DNA of 64,000 nt from JAPPHA01 sp965220985 (GTDB taxonomy: Bacteria > Pseudomonadota > Alphaproteobacteria > Rhodobacterales > Rhodobacteraceae), in NCBI GenBank assembly GCA_965220985.1, contig OZ244854.1, positions 1,984,001-2,048,000 of the forward strand, given 5' to 3'. A model generated the notes under the pieces. It was not told the DNA's origin. It ran no database searches and saw only the letters and a list, made by a program, of their open reading frames with translations. The translations under genes were made by a program, and so were the position numbers. Below, one piece after another: positions 1-9,584 of this stretch (within the stretch, counting starts at the first letter, position 1; the number at the start of each line of letters is the position of its first letter).

Positions 1-316
1 CGACGAAATTGTCAATGACAACTGTCACCCTGCGAGTTGGATCATGAAACGCCTTTTTGCGGTTCCAACCCTGAAAGCAGTCGTATTTGGGATCAGCCAG
101 GGCAATGAGTATCCAATCCATTCGCATTGCACGGTTGGGTGAGAACACATCGTTTGCACCTCGCCGGTCTGAACTCTCAAAGAATGCGTGGTCGAAATCG
201 CTTCTTCGGAAGTTGACTGGAATTCCGTCATGAGTGACGATCTTGTCTCGGCACAGGGTTTGTTCAAAGTGGGATCGATATGCCATTTCGTCGGCAAGTC
301 TCAATAGTGGAGGCAT
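1..316 (-). CDS. Unknown protein, 3' end cut by window edge
   Basis: An open frame starts at the ATG at 316-314 and runs off the left edge without a stop (105 residues visible). It begins 2 nt after the stop of the DUF3800 gene, so the two are probably one operon with coupled translation. The visible protein is charged, with a conserved-looking stretch DFDHAFFES near residue 40, then RAMRMDWI and QGWNRKKAFHD, and ends in a hydrophobic strand VTVVIDNFV. This mix of an acidic/histidine patch and an Arg-rich core is reminiscent of small nuclease-fold toxin domains, but I do not recognise the family. A competing frame on the same strand (25-297) gives a low-complexity protein and is less credible. 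Confidence 0.6.
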   Translation of the reverse strand, partial: MPPLLRLADEMAYRSHFEQTLCRDKIVTHDGIPVNFRRSDFDHAFFESSDRRGANDVFSPNRAMRMDWILIALADPKYDCFQGWNRKKAFHDPTRRVTVVIDNFV

Positions 317-318
317 TC

Positions 319-1017
319 TCACCAACCCGTCAGTTCCAATGCCATGACGTCGAATTCTTTCTCGGACGTCGCTGTCGTCTGCAATCGAGATTGGTCTAGA
401 CGCTGTTCCAGATGGACGATCACGCTTTCCTTGGCTTCGCCAAGGTCTTTTCGGCCAATGATACGAGCGGACACGGCACCGAGCAGTACGTCGCAAAGCT
501 GAAGCAGCACGACCTCTGAGGATGGCAAGAACTGAACGTTTGCAATTGCTGAGGTATGGTTTGCATCGTTCAGCACACGCCGAAACGATGCGAGGCGAGT
601 CCTGTCCCGGTTTGTCTTGAGATCGCAGAAGACAGCGTATTCATTCTGATCGAGAATCCAATGTTGCAAAGCGAGATAGTAGTACATGTAAATTCCGAGC
701 TGTGCTTCGCTATTGCGTAACCTCACGTTCATCGCCTTGCGCTCGACAGCTAGGCAGCGAAACCGCAGTTCGGGGCCGAAACTCACGAAAAGGTCGACCA
801 GATCAATGTAAAAATCTACCTTCGACGGAGACACCTTGCGCCACTTCATCTCTCCGTGAACTCTGTGTTGTTCGCGTAATCCGACGATTCTGGATTTGAC
901 TTCCTCACGAAGATCGGCAGGCAGCCATAAACTGCCGACCAACGGGGCCTGTGAATTCTTTGGCTTTGGCGTGACCAAATCAGCGTGTGTCTCGTCGCAA
1001 TAGACCTCAAACTTCAT
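319..1017 (-). CDS. DUF3800 domain protein
   Basis: 232 residues. DUF3800 proteins have an RNase H-like fold and are common in mobile and defence-rich regions; their biochemical role is not settled. Family marks seen here are the N-terminal acidic motif CDETH (residues 7-11), the central AVFCDLKTNRDR and the C-terminal LQLCDVLLGAV, which matches the usual LQLADxLxGA helix. I chose the ATG at 1017 because AGGAGA lies 7 nt upstream and the protein then starts at the conserved beta strand; the frame is open further upstream but that part is compositionally poor. It is followed 2 nt later by an unknown gene cut by the window edge. Base composition is lower in GC than in lon next door, which suggests an acquired pair. 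Confidence 0.8.
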   Translation of the reverse strand: MKFEVYCDETHADLVTPKPKNSQAPLVGSLWLPADLREEVKSRIVGLREQHRVHGEMKWRKVSPSKVDFYIDLVDLFVSFGPELRFRCLAVERKAMNVRLRNSEAQLGIYMYYYLALQHWILDQNEYAVFCDLKTNRDRTRLASFRRVLNDANHTSAIANVQFLPSSEVVLLQLCDVLLGAVSARIIGRKDLGEAKESVIVHLEQRLDQSRLQTTATSEKEFDVMALELTGW

Positions 1018-1458
1018 TTGGCGTTCTCCTGGACCGCAATGTGCTTGAAGGTGCGCAAGTGCCTCGGCCCATCGCGCAGCTTGTAGAACTTGACGAATTC
1101 GACGTCCTTGGAGTCCCTCCAAAGCAACTCAAGCGATTTCTTCCGTCGCCTCTGTCAATTCTTCGTGCCCGGTCACGTTCGACCTGGTCCCAACTGCGGC
1201 AGCGTCAATACTATGCCAGCCGCTCACGTTCCATCCGAAATCGCGATCACAGGTGCAACATCCCCGCTCGAGCAATTCAATCCCTGTTTTTCTTGACAAA
1301 GTGGCAAGTCAATTCCAGATATGGTTCTTGATCCACGATCTGCGCCGGAGGTCGTGGCAATCCCGCGACCTCTTGGCATTGGACACGGATCCTGTGGCCG
1401 TTGCGGGTCGCTTGCCTGGCATTTCGCAGGGCATCTTCAGGACTGTTAGGACAAGACC
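1018..1458. other. Intergenic region between DUF3800 gene and lon
   Basis: No credible gene is seen on either strand. It should hold the divergent promoters of the DUF3800 pair (leftwards) and lon (rightwards). A plausible lon promoter is listed separately. Confidence 0.5.
1293..1322 (+). promoter_or_regulatory. Candidate promoter of lon
   Basis: TTGACA at 1293-1298, an 18-nt spacer and AGATAT at 1317-1322, about 136 nt before the lon start. The -35 is a consensus match and the -10 is only fair. No heat-shock sigma-32 type element was found by eye. Confidence 0.35.
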
Positions 1459-3867
1459 ATGACAACGAAACCCGGAAACAGATGTCCGGTTCTTCCCCTG
1501 CGCGATATCGTCGTGTTCCCGCACATGATCGTTCCGCTGTTCGTCGGGCGCGAGAAGTCGATTCGTGCCCTCGAACTGGTGATGAAGGAAGACACGCCTA
1601 TCCTCCTGGTTTCTCAAAAGGATTCATCGTCCGACGACCCCGGCCCCGAAGACATCTATGCAATTGGTGTGCTCGCGTCGGTCATTCAGTTGCTCAAGCT
1701 GCCCGACGGCACCGTCAAGGTCATCGTCGAGGGCAAGGAGCGCGTGCGGATTACCGAGTACGTTCGCGAGGATGCCTTCTACGAGGTCGAAGTCGAAGCC
1801 TTGCCCGATGTCGAGTCCGAGAAGGGTCAATCGAAGCCGCTTTTCAATGCCGTGGTCAAGGCCTTCGGGACCTATGTCAAGGCAAGCAAGCAGATTTCGG
1901 ATGACGCCATGAACGCCGTCACCGAAGAAACCAATCCGGCAACGCTCGCGGACATTGTCGCGAGTCACCTGGCCATACCCCTGAACAAGAAGCAGGAACT
2001 GCTGGAAACCATCGATCTCGGCGAACGGCTCGAAGCCATCTGGACCCATCTCGAAAGCGAACTCTCGGTCCTGCGAGTCGAGAAGAAGATCAAGCGCCGC
2101 GTCAAGACGCAGATGGAGAAAACCCAGAAGGAATACTATCTGAACGAACAGATGAAGGCGATCCAGAAGGAACTCGGGGACGGCGAAGGAAGCGTCGACG
2201 AGGCCGGCGAGATGGAACAGCGGATCGCCAAGACAAAGCTCTCGAAGGAAGCGCGTGAAAGGGCCGAAGGCGAGCTGAAGAAACTGCGGCAGATGCCGCC
2301 GATGTCTGCCGAGGCCACGGTCGTCCGAAACTACCTCGACTGGATCGTGTCAATTCCATGGGGGAAGAAGAGCAGGGTCAAGAAGGACCTCAATGCCGCC
2401 CAGGAGATCCTGGATGCGGATCATTACGGGTTGGAGAAGGTCAAGGAACGCATCATCGAGTATCTTGCGGTCCAGCAGCGATCGACCAAGTTGCGGGGTC
2501 CCATTCTGTGTCTCGTCGGTCCTCCCGGTGTCGGCAAGACGTCGCTCGGAAAATCCGTCGCGCGGGCCACGGGACGCGAGTTCATTCGCATCTCGCTTGG
2601 TGGCGTTCGGGACGAGGCCGAGATCCGCGGACACCGGCGGACCTACATCGGTTCGATGCCGGGCAAGATCATCTACTCGATGAAAAAAGGGAAGACGGTC
2701 AACCCGCTCATTCTTCTCGACGAGATCGACAAGATGGGTCGGGATTTTCGCGGCGACCCGGCGTCCGCGATGCTGGAAGTTCTCGACCCCGAGCAGAATT
2801 CGACCTTCACGGATCATTATCTCGAGTTCGAGTATGACCTGTCGAATGTCATGTTCCTGACAACTGCCAATACCTACAACATGCCCGAGCCGCTGCTCGA
2901 CCGCATGGAGACCATTGCGCTTCCGGGCTACACCGAGGACGAAAAGCTCGAGATCGCCCGCCGGCATCTGCTTCCCAAGCAATTGTCCCGGCACGGGCTC
3001 AAGGACGGCGAATTCAGCTTGTCTGACGATTCTCTTGTCGAGATCATCAGGACCTACACGCGGGAGGCGGGCGTGCGGAATCTCGAGCGCGAACTGGCCA
3101 AGATCTCGCGGAAATCAGTCACGAAGATCGTGCGAGACAATGCAAAGTCGGTCGATGTCGAACTCGACAACCTCGAGGATTTCCTCGGAGTCCGTCGCTT
3201 CAAGTACGGTCTGGCCGAAGAACTTGACCAGGTCGGTGTCGCGACCGGGCTCGCCTGGACGCCTGCGGGCGGTGACCTGCTCTCGATCGAGGCGCTCAAG
3301 ATGCCCGGAAAGGGGCAGATGAAGACCACGGGGAAACTCGGCGAGGTCATGAAGGAGTCGATCTCGGCAGCATCTTCGCTGGTCCGCTCAATGGCCCCAG
3401 GCGTCGGCGTGAAACCCACGCAGTTCGCCCGGATGGACATTCACGTTCACGTGCCCGAGGGGGCGACTCCGAAGGACGGGCCGTCGGCCGGTATCGCCAT
3501 GGTCAGCGCGATCGTGTCGGTCTTGACTGGAATACCGGTCCACAAGAACGTGGCGATGACCGGCGAAATCACGCTCCGCGGCAACGTGCTGCCGATCGGA
3601 GGGCTGAAGGAAAAACTGCTGGCAGCGTTGAGAGGTGGAATCAGCACGGTCGTCATTCCCAAGGACAACGAAAAGGACCTGCGCGATATCGACGACGAAG
3701 TCCTCAAAAAGCTCAACATCGTGCCGGTGACGTCGGTCGAGGAGGTTCTCAAGCTGTCGCTTGTCCGTCAGCCGGAACCGGTGGAATGGGACGAGGCGGA
3801 ATTCGAAGCGGAATTCGCCGCCATCGCCAACAGAAGCGACGGCGACGTCTCGACGGCCACTCACTGA
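1459..3867 (+). CDS. lon: ATP-dependent Lon protease
   Basis: 802 residues, full length for LonA. It degrades misfolded and regulatory proteins in the cytoplasm as a hexamer. Order of parts: N-terminal substrate-binding domain (about 1-200, starting VLPLRDIVVFP), coiled coil (about 200-300), AAA+ module with Walker A GPPGVGKTS near 354 and Walker B LILLDEID near 420, and the C-terminal peptidase with the Ser676-Lys719 dyad in DGPSAG and GGLKEK, spaced as in E. coli Lon. The ATG at 1459 places the conserved N-terminus correctly. In many alphaproteobacteria lon lies between clpX and hupB; here the upstream neighbour is an unrelated DUF3800 pair and tRNA genes follow directly. Confidence 0.98.
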   Translation: MTTKPGNRCPVLPLRDIVVFPHMIVPLFVGREKSIRALELVMKEDTPILLVSQKDSSSDDPGPEDIYAIGVLASVIQLLKLPDGTVKVIVEGKERVRITEYVREDAFYEVEVEALPDVESEKGQSKPLFNAVVKAFGTYVKASKQISDDAMNAVTEETNPATLADIVASHLAIPLNKKQELLETIDLGERLEAIWTHLESELSVLRVEKKIKRRVKTQMEKTQKEYYLNEQMKAIQKELGDGEGSVDEAGEMEQRIAKTKLSKEARERAEGELKKLRQMPPMSAEATVVRNYLDWIVSIPWGKKSRVKKDLNAAQEILDADHYGLEKVKERIIEYLAVQQRSTKLRGPILCLVGPPGVGKTSLGKSVARATGREFIRISLGGVRDEAEIRGHRRTYIGSMPGKIIYSMKKGKTVNPLILLDEIDKMGRDFRGDPASAMLEVLDPEQNSTFTDHYLEFEYDLSNVMFLTTANTYNMPEPLLDRMETIALPGYTEDEKLEIARRHLLPKQLSRHGLKDGEFSLSDDSLVEIIRTYTREAGVRNLERELAKISRKSVTKIVRDNAKSVDVELDNLEDFLGVRRFKYGLAEELDQVGVATGLAWTPAGGDLLSIEALKMPGKGQMKTTGKLGEVMKESISAASSLVRSMAPGVGVKPTQFARMDIHVHVPEGATPKDGPSAGIAMVSAIVSVLTGIPVHKNVAMTGEITLRGNVLPIGGLKEKLLAALRGGISTVVIPKDNEKDLRDIDDEVLKKLNIVPVTSVEEVLKLSLVRQPEPVEWDEAEFEAEFAAIANRSDGDVSTATH

Positions 3868-3999
3868 CGTCGGAGGATTGCCGAGCACCAAGAGGACTGT
3901 CTGTCGCCCTCGATGGGTTGAAAGTCGGTCGGTTGGATCGAGGTTTGCGGCGATGGAGTCTTGCGAAACGCCGCGCGCGCGATTATTTGCCGCTTGGAA

Positions 4000-4075
<76 letters not shown>

Positions 4076-4211
4076 ACTTCCTGCGATTGGCATGTTCGTG
4101 CTTCAACGCGTTCGGTTGGGACTTCGTGATGGACACGAAGACAATCCACGGCAAAATCTGTTGCATGCACCTTGACGCCGATCGTGGCAGTGACGTAAGG
4201 GGACACTCCGC

Positions 4212-4289
4212 GCGGTTGTAGCTCAGTTTGGTTAGAGTGTCGGCCTGTCACGCCGAAGGTCGCGGGTTCGAGCCCCGTCAACCGCGCCA
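4212..4289 (+). tRNA. tRNA-Asp (anticodon GTC)
   Basis: 78 nt including an encoded CCA. The acceptor GCGGTTG pairs with CAACCGC. The anticodon loop CTGTCAC reads GTC and the T-loop is GGTTCGAGCC. It lies 136 nt after tRNA-Val and may be co-transcribed with it. Confidence 0.96.
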
Positions 4290-4429
4290 CCCCTTCCCCA
4301 GTTCAAGCACGAAACTGCTCTGTGCGGTACGCTCCTTGTCGCTCTTCGACATGGCGATTGCCTCGGCCCGCGACTTTTTTGGGATTCGCGTTTCTCGGGT
4401 TTTCGACGTTCCGGTTGCCGAAATCGCCG

Positions 4430-7400
4430 TCAGTCGGCAAGTGCCATCGCAGGTGACGTCTTCCTGAGCTTCCCGAGCAGTTCGTCCCGCCGCCGCTCCG
4501 CGATCCGGATGCTGTCATCCTTGATGTGACCGAACCCGCGAATCTGCTGCGGCAAACTTGCGAGTTCAACCGCAACGTCATGGTCCAGTTCAGGGCCAAG
4601 CTCGGCCATGTCATGAATGAGACGTTCGTATTCCGCAATCAGTTGACGCTCCTTCCTGCGTTCCTCGGTGTAGCCGAAGGGATCGAACGGCGTGCCGCGC
4701 AGGAATTTCAATCTCTGCAGCAGCCCGAGAACGGTGAAAATCCACGGACCGTATTTCCTTTTCTGCAGGTGGCCGGTGGTGCGGTCGCGGCGAGAGAACA
4801 ATGGCGCCGCGAGGTGCAGGTGCAGCTTGCCGTGAGAATCGAATGCTCGATTCAGCGCGGCCTTGAACGACGGATCGGAGTACAGGCGAGCGATTTCGTA
4901 TTCGTCCTTGTAGGCAAGGAGCTTGTGGAACCCGTGGACCACGGCAAGGGTTAACCGGTTCTCCGCGTGGTCTTGATCTGCGCCTCGCCGAGAATCCTGG
5001 CTGCGACATCGATCGATGCCTGCGGCCACATCGACTAGGCGGCGATAGCGCTCGCCACAGGCTTCGTTCTGGTATTTTGTCAGAAACGCGACCCGGCGTT
5101 CGATCAGTTCTTCGATGGGAATGTCGTCTTTGGCAGAACCGTTTCTCGCGACGGGGGACTTGTCTGCAGGGGAATCGGTCACCTCGGCGGGAGAATGGAC
5201 CCAAAGCCGACCCGTCTCGAACGCCTCGATGTTCTGTTCGACGGCGGTGCCGTTGAGACGGATCGCTTGATGCAGCGCCTCCGCAGACAGGGGAACCAGT
5301 CCCTTCTGGAACGCGACGCCAAGCAGGAACAGATTGGCGGCGATCGCGTTGCCAAGTCGTTCAGAGGCAATTCGTGTCGCGTTGACGAAGGTTGTCCGGT
5401 CGGTGCCTGCCGTCTCCGCGATCGCGCCCGCGATGACTTCGGTCGGCAAGCGGAAATCCGAGTCCCGAACGAATTCGCCCGTCATCAGTTCGTTGCTGTT
5501 GACGACGACATGGGTGTGGTCGCCACGAACGAGCGAGAGATTGTCGCGACTGCCGGTGACGACGAGATCGCAACCGATGACAAGGTCGGCGCCTTGAGAC
5601 GAGATTCGGATCGCGCCGATGTCCTCGGGAGATCGTGCAAGACGCAGGTGCGAGACGACCGCGCCTCCTTTCTGTGCAAGGCCGGCCATGTCGACGATGC
5701 CGCAGCCCAATCCATCGATATGTGCCGCCATGCCAAGAAGTTGTGCAATCGTGACAACGCCGGTTCCACCGACGCCCGCAACGGCGATCGACCAGACATG
5801 ATCGAGGTCGTCCCGATCCGGGCTCGGAAGTGCTGTGTCGATTCGACGGGCAGTGCGTTGCCCACGGTGCAGTTTCGGGTCTTCGACCGTCACGAAACTT
5901 GGACAGAAACCGCGAAGGCAGGAAAAGTCCTTGTTGCAGGAATGCTGGTCGATCTGGCGCTTGCGACCGAACTCGGTCTCGACCGGCAGGATTGCCACGC
6001 AGTTGGACTGGATGCCGCAGTCGCCGCATCCTTCACAGACTCCTTCATGGATGAATGCCGTTTTGGGCGGCTCAGGCATCGTCCCGCGCTTGCGGCGGCG
6101 CCTTTTCTCGGCGGCGCAGGTCTGCTCGTAGATGAGAACCGTCACGCCCTCTGCATCGGCCAGGGCGGTCTGGACTTCCTGCAACTGGTCCCTGTGATGA
6201 ACACGCGTACCCGCCGGCAGGTCCCCTTTTCGATAGGAGCCAGGGCTGTCGGTGACGAGTTCCACGCTCGAAACGCCAAGAGCCGTCATGTCTTTTGCAA
6301 TCTGCAGCGGCGACAGGTTCCCTTCATGGCCTTGACCGCCGGTCATGGCGACGGCGTCATTGTAGAGAATCTTGAATGTGATGTTGGTTCCGTTCGCGAC
6401 TGCCGCGCGAATCGCCAGCAAGCCGGAGTGGTTGTACGTGCCGTCGCCCATGTTCTGGAACACGTGCCCGCGTTTCGAGAAATGCGCTTCGCCGATCCAG
6501 TTGGCGCCTTCGCCGCCCATGTGCGTGTAGCCAAGCGTTTGACGGTCCATGAACTGGGCCATCCAGTGGCAACCGATTCCAGCATATGCGCGTGCCCCTT
6601 CGGGGACCACCGTCGAACTGTTATGGGGACAGCCCGCGCAAAAATAGGGTTTTCGTTCGATGAGCCTCGGGCCGCGTTTCTCTGACAGAACCCGAGCAAT
6701 CTCGGCGCTTCTGGCCTCGATCTCGCGGTTGTCGGTCAGCTTGGCCACACGCGTTCCGATCTCGGCAGCGACATGCAATGGATCGAGGGCCATTTCCGAG
6801 GCAAAGAGGACGTCGCCGTTCTCGTCCCGCTTTCCGATGATCTGCGGTGCGTCGGGACGCCCGTAGAGGATCGATTTCGCCTGGCCTTCGATCAGATCCC
6901 GCTTTTCTTCGACGACGATCAGAAGGTCCTTGCCGCTTGCGAACTCGACCAGCCCTTCCGGCTCGAGGGGCCAGGGCATGGCGACCTTGTAGAGGCCGAT
7001 CCCCGCGCGGGATGCCGCTTCGACATCGAGGCCGATTTCATCGATTGCCTGAATCACGTCCATCCAGGCCTTTCCGGTGCTGACAATTCCGATCGTCTGG
7101 CCGTCACTTGGTGGAGTCACGATCCTGTCGAGTCGGTTGGCACGAACATAGGCGTTCACGGCAGCGAGCTTGTGCCGATGCAGTCTGGCCTCCTGAGCGT
7201 GGGGAGAATCGTGGAGACGAATGTTCAGGCCATCGTCGGGTCGGGTGTCCGTGGCCGGCAGGCGGGTTTCGAAACGCGACGGTGATGCATCGACGATGGC
7301 CGTGGATTCGACCACTTCCTTGACGCATTTCAGGCCGCACCAGGTGCCCGCGTAACGGGACACTGCCCAGCCGTGCAGCCCAAACGAGAGAAGATCGTCG

Positions 7401-7930
7401 ATATTGGCCGGATTCAGTATCGGAATCATCGCATCGACAAGTGCGAACTCGCTCTGGTGGGCCGTGGTTGAACTCTCGCAGGTATGGTCATCACCGGTGA
7501 GCACGACGACACCACCATGCCGGGAGCTTCCGGCAAGGTTTCCGTGCCTGAACACGTCGCCAGACCGGTCGACTCCGGGTCCCTTGCCGTACCAGAGCCC
7601 GAACACCCCATCATGGGTGCCTTCGTCGTGAAGTTCGGCCTGCTGCGTGCCCCAGATCGCGGTTGCCGCAAGATCTTCGTTGAGCCCGGGCTCGAACACG
7701 ATGCCAGCGGCAGACAACTCTTGACTGGCACGATGAAACTGCTGGTCAACGCCGCCGAGCGGGGAGCCTCGATAACCGGACACGTACCCGCCCGTTTCGA
7801 GGCCAGCCCTGCGGTCCCGCTCTGCCTGAAGCAGGCACAATCGGACCAGCGCCTGCGAACCGTTCAGGATGATGCGGTCTCTTGACAGGTTGAACTTGTC
7901 GCTCAGCTGGACTGGCGTGTCGTCTTTCAT
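4430..7930 (-). CDS. Indolepyruvate ferredoxin oxidoreductase, fused IorA-IorB type
   Basis: 1166 residues, the length expected for the single-chain proteobacterial form. It oxidatively decarboxylates aryl pyruvates from aromatic amino acids to aryl-CoA, with thiamine diphosphate and Fe-S clusters, reducing ferredoxin. The N-terminus carries the pyruvate-ferredoxin oxidoreductase alpha-like domain (GGYVSGYRGSPLGGVD, about 50-65). A Cys cluster FCAGCPHNSS lies near 430, a ThDP-binding stretch GDGTYNHSG follows, a ferredoxin-like CEGCGDCGIQSNC lies near 632, and a gamma-type domain (GVGGTGVVTIAQLLG) completes the chain. ATG 7930 is preferred because GGAA lies about 9 nt upstream; a TTG at 7945 is in frame but has no such signal. 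An MFS transporter gene lies 198 nt upstream on the same strand. Confidence 0.93.
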   Translation of the reverse strand: MKDDTPVQLSDKFNLSRDRIILNGSQALVRLCLLQAERDRRAGLETGGYVSGYRGSPLGGVDQQFHRASQELSAAGIVFEPGLNEDLAATAIWGTQQAELHDEGTHDGVFGLWYGKGPGVDRSGDVFRHGNLAGSSRHGGVVVLTGDDHTCESSTTAHQSEFALVDAMIPILNPANIDDLLSFGLHGWAVSRYAGTWCGLKCVKEVVESTAIVDASPSRFETRLPATDTRPDDGLNIRLHDSPHAQEARLHRHKLAAVNAYVRANRLDRIVTPPSDGQTIGIVSTGKAWMDVIQAIDEIGLDVEAASRAGIGLYKVAMPWPLEPEGLVEFASGKDLLIVVEEKRDLIEGQAKSILYGRPDAPQIIGKRDENGDVLFASEMALDPLHVAAEIGTRVAKLTDNREIEARSAEIARVLSEKRGPRLIERKPYFCAGCPHNSSTVVPEGARAYAGIGCHWMAQFMDRQTLGYTHMGGEGANWIGEAHFSKRGHVFQNMGDGTYNHSGLLAIRAAVANGTNITFKILYNDAVAMTGGQGHEGNLSPLQIAKDMTALGVSSVELVTDSPGSYRKGDLPAGTRVHHRDQLQEVQTALADAEGVTVLIYEQTCAAEKRRRRKRGTMPEPPKTAFIHEGVCEGCGDCGIQSNCVAILPVETEFGRKRQIDQHSCNKDFSCLRGFCPSFVTVEDPKLHRGQRTARRIDTALPSPDRDDLDHVWSIAVAGVGGTGVVTIAQLLGMAAHIDGLGCGIVDMAGLAQKGGAVVSHLRLARSPEDIGAIRISSQGADLVIGCDLVVTGSRDNLSLVRGDHTHVVVNSNELMTGEFVRDSDFRLPTEVIAGAIAETAGTDRTTFVNATRIASERLGNAIAANLFLLGVAFQKGLVPLSAEALHQAIRLNGTAVEQNIEAFETGRLWVHSPAEVTDSPADKSPVARNGSAKDDIPIEELIERRVAFLTKYQNEACGERYRRLVDVAAGIDRCRSQDSRRGADQDHAENRLTLAVVHGFHKLLAYKDEYEIARLYSDPSFKAALNRAFDSHGKLHLHLAAPLFSRRDRTTGHLQKRKYGPWIFTVLGLLQRLKFLRGTPFDPFGYTEERRKERQLIAEYERLIHDMAELGPELDHDVAVELASLPQQIRGFGHIKDDSIRIAERRRDELLGKLRKTSPAMALAD

Positions 7931-8128
7931 CAATGTTTCCGTCAAGTGCGTTCAGGTGTTCGAGTGGGTGACAATCGGCCTCGGGCGACGGCGCGTTGAC
8001 CTGCGGCTCGAACAGTATGACGTTTTTGCCAGCGTTGGCCAGCATCCGAACCCTGGTGGAGACCCGACGCTTCCAATTCTCGGTTCATGGCCGTGTCCGG
8101 CACAGCCGACAGGCTGCGGGCAGACGGG

Positions 8129-9376
8129 TCAATTGGCGCGTGCGGTTTGCAGGCGATGACGAAGCCAGACCAGCGAACTGGCCGCAATCAGCAGGAACGG
8201 AATCATCGCGAGGATGACTGCTATCCATCCCGTTTTGGGTGTTGCTCCGGAACAGTTCATCAGCCCGCCTGATGCCAGTGACGCCAAGGTCACAAAACCG
8301 AACACGAAGAAGTCGTTCATGCCCTGCGCCTTTCCGCGCTCTTCGGGCCGGTGCGCTTGGGTCAGCATGGTCGTTCCGCCGATGTAGCCGAAGTTCCAGC
8401 CGACACCGAGCAAGAACAGCGACGTGTGGAAGTTGATCAACTGGTATCCCGTCAGCGCAACGACTCCGCAGAGGAAAAGCAGGAAAAGACCGAGGGCCAC
8501 GATGCGAATGGCGCCAAATCTGGCGATCAGGTGGCCGGTGAAGAATGACGGCAAAAACATCGCGAGAACGTGGACCATGATCACGTCGGCCGTTGAGTGG
8601 TGGCTGTGCCCAACCCCGACCATGGCGAGCGGTGTCGACGTCATGACGAGGTTCATGAGCGCATATGACACCATCGCGCATATGATGGCGACGGCGATGC
8701 GGGGCGTGCGCAAGAGTTCGAGACGGGACCGTCCGGTGTAGGGCCGACCGCGATCCGCGGCTCTCGGCTTGGGAAGATCGAGGAACAGAAACACGAACGA
8801 ACCGAGCACGTTGAGGACGACGATTGTCGCATAGGCTTCCATGAACGGAATCGAGGAAATGTCCCAGTTGAGCTTGAACAGTTGTGGTCCGATGACCGCC
8901 TGGGCCAGGCCGCCTGCCATGACATACGAAATCGCCTTGGGACGAAACTCGTTGTCGGCGGTGTCGGCAGCCGCGAAACGGTAGAATCCGAGTGAGGACA
9001 TGAAGATGCCGCTGAACAGCGCGCCGGCCAGAAACCATCCGAAGGAGTCGAGATAGAGACCCGTCATCGCAGTCAGACCGCCCAAGGCACCGCCGCCTGC
9101 GCCGATCATGAAGCCGGCCGTGCGCCCGAATCGCTGCATGAACTCGGACAGCGGAACCGATGTCAGCATCGAACCGAGAACCATGAGCGAAATCGGCAGC
9201 GTGGCGAAACATGCGTTTGCTGCAAGTTGCTGACCAGCGAGTCCGCCCATGGTGATGATCATCGGCATCTGGGCCCCAAGAACCGCCTGCGCGACGACAA
9301 GAACCATGACGTTTCGAACGGCCCGGCGACGTTGGGGATGTGCACTGGTTGAAGAGGCATCTGTCATGAGGCGCAT
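8129..9376 (-). CDS. MFS transporter
   Basis: 415 residues with about 12 hydrophobic segments in two halves of six. The cytoplasmic motif after TM2 (PLSEFMQRFGRTAGF) and its repeat in the second half (GHLIARFGAIRIVALG) are the usual MFS loop signature. The substrate is not readable from the sequence. ATG 9376 and ATG 9367 are both possible starts and neither has a clear ribosome site. It sits 198 nt upstream of the indolepyruvate oxidoreductase gene on the same strand, so a joint transcript is possible. Confidence 0.88.
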   Translation of the reverse strand: MRLMTDASSTSAHPQRRRAVRNVMVLVVAQAVLGAQMPMIITMGGLAGQQLAANACFATLPISLMVLGSMLTSVPLSEFMQRFGRTAGFMIGAGGGALGGLTAMTGLYLDSFGWFLAGALFSGIFMSSLGFYRFAAADTADNEFRPKAISYVMAGGLAQAVIGPQLFKLNWDISSIPFMEAYATIVVLNVLGSFVFLFLDLPKPRAADRGRPYTGRSRLELLRTPRIAVAIICAMVSYALMNLVMTSTPLAMVGVGHSHHSTADVIMVHVLAMFLPSFFTGHLIARFGAIRIVALGLFLLFLCGVVALTGYQLINFHTSLFLLGVGWNFGYIGGTTMLTQAHRPEERGKAQGMNDFFVFGFVTLASLASGGLMNCSGATPKTGWIAVILAMIPFLLIAASSLVWLRHRLQTARAN

Positions 9377-9584
9377 GGTTTAGCGGCAAATGCCCGAATG
9401 GCAAGCAGCGGAAAATTGGCATGTTCCGCGATCGGCTGGATGAAAGTGTCCGTGCCGACGGCGCGAGGGGCGGCGAACGGCTGGGCGGTTTCGGTAAATG
9501 ACCTCGTGACCGGCAGACTCGACCGGCTTGACCCGGTTCACCGTCCTGGCTGGGCATTGTCCGAGTGGTCGGTCAATGCCGCAA

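Noticed and set aside
25..297. A 90-residue frame on the minus strand downstream of the DUF3800 gene
   Set aside because: It overlaps, in another frame, a longer and better-looking frame that starts 2 nt after the DUF3800 stop and continues past the window edge.
5195..6685. A 496-codon open frame on the plus strand
   Set aside because: It is antisense to the indolepyruvate oxidoreductase gene, has no recognisable domain and reflects GC-rich codon use.
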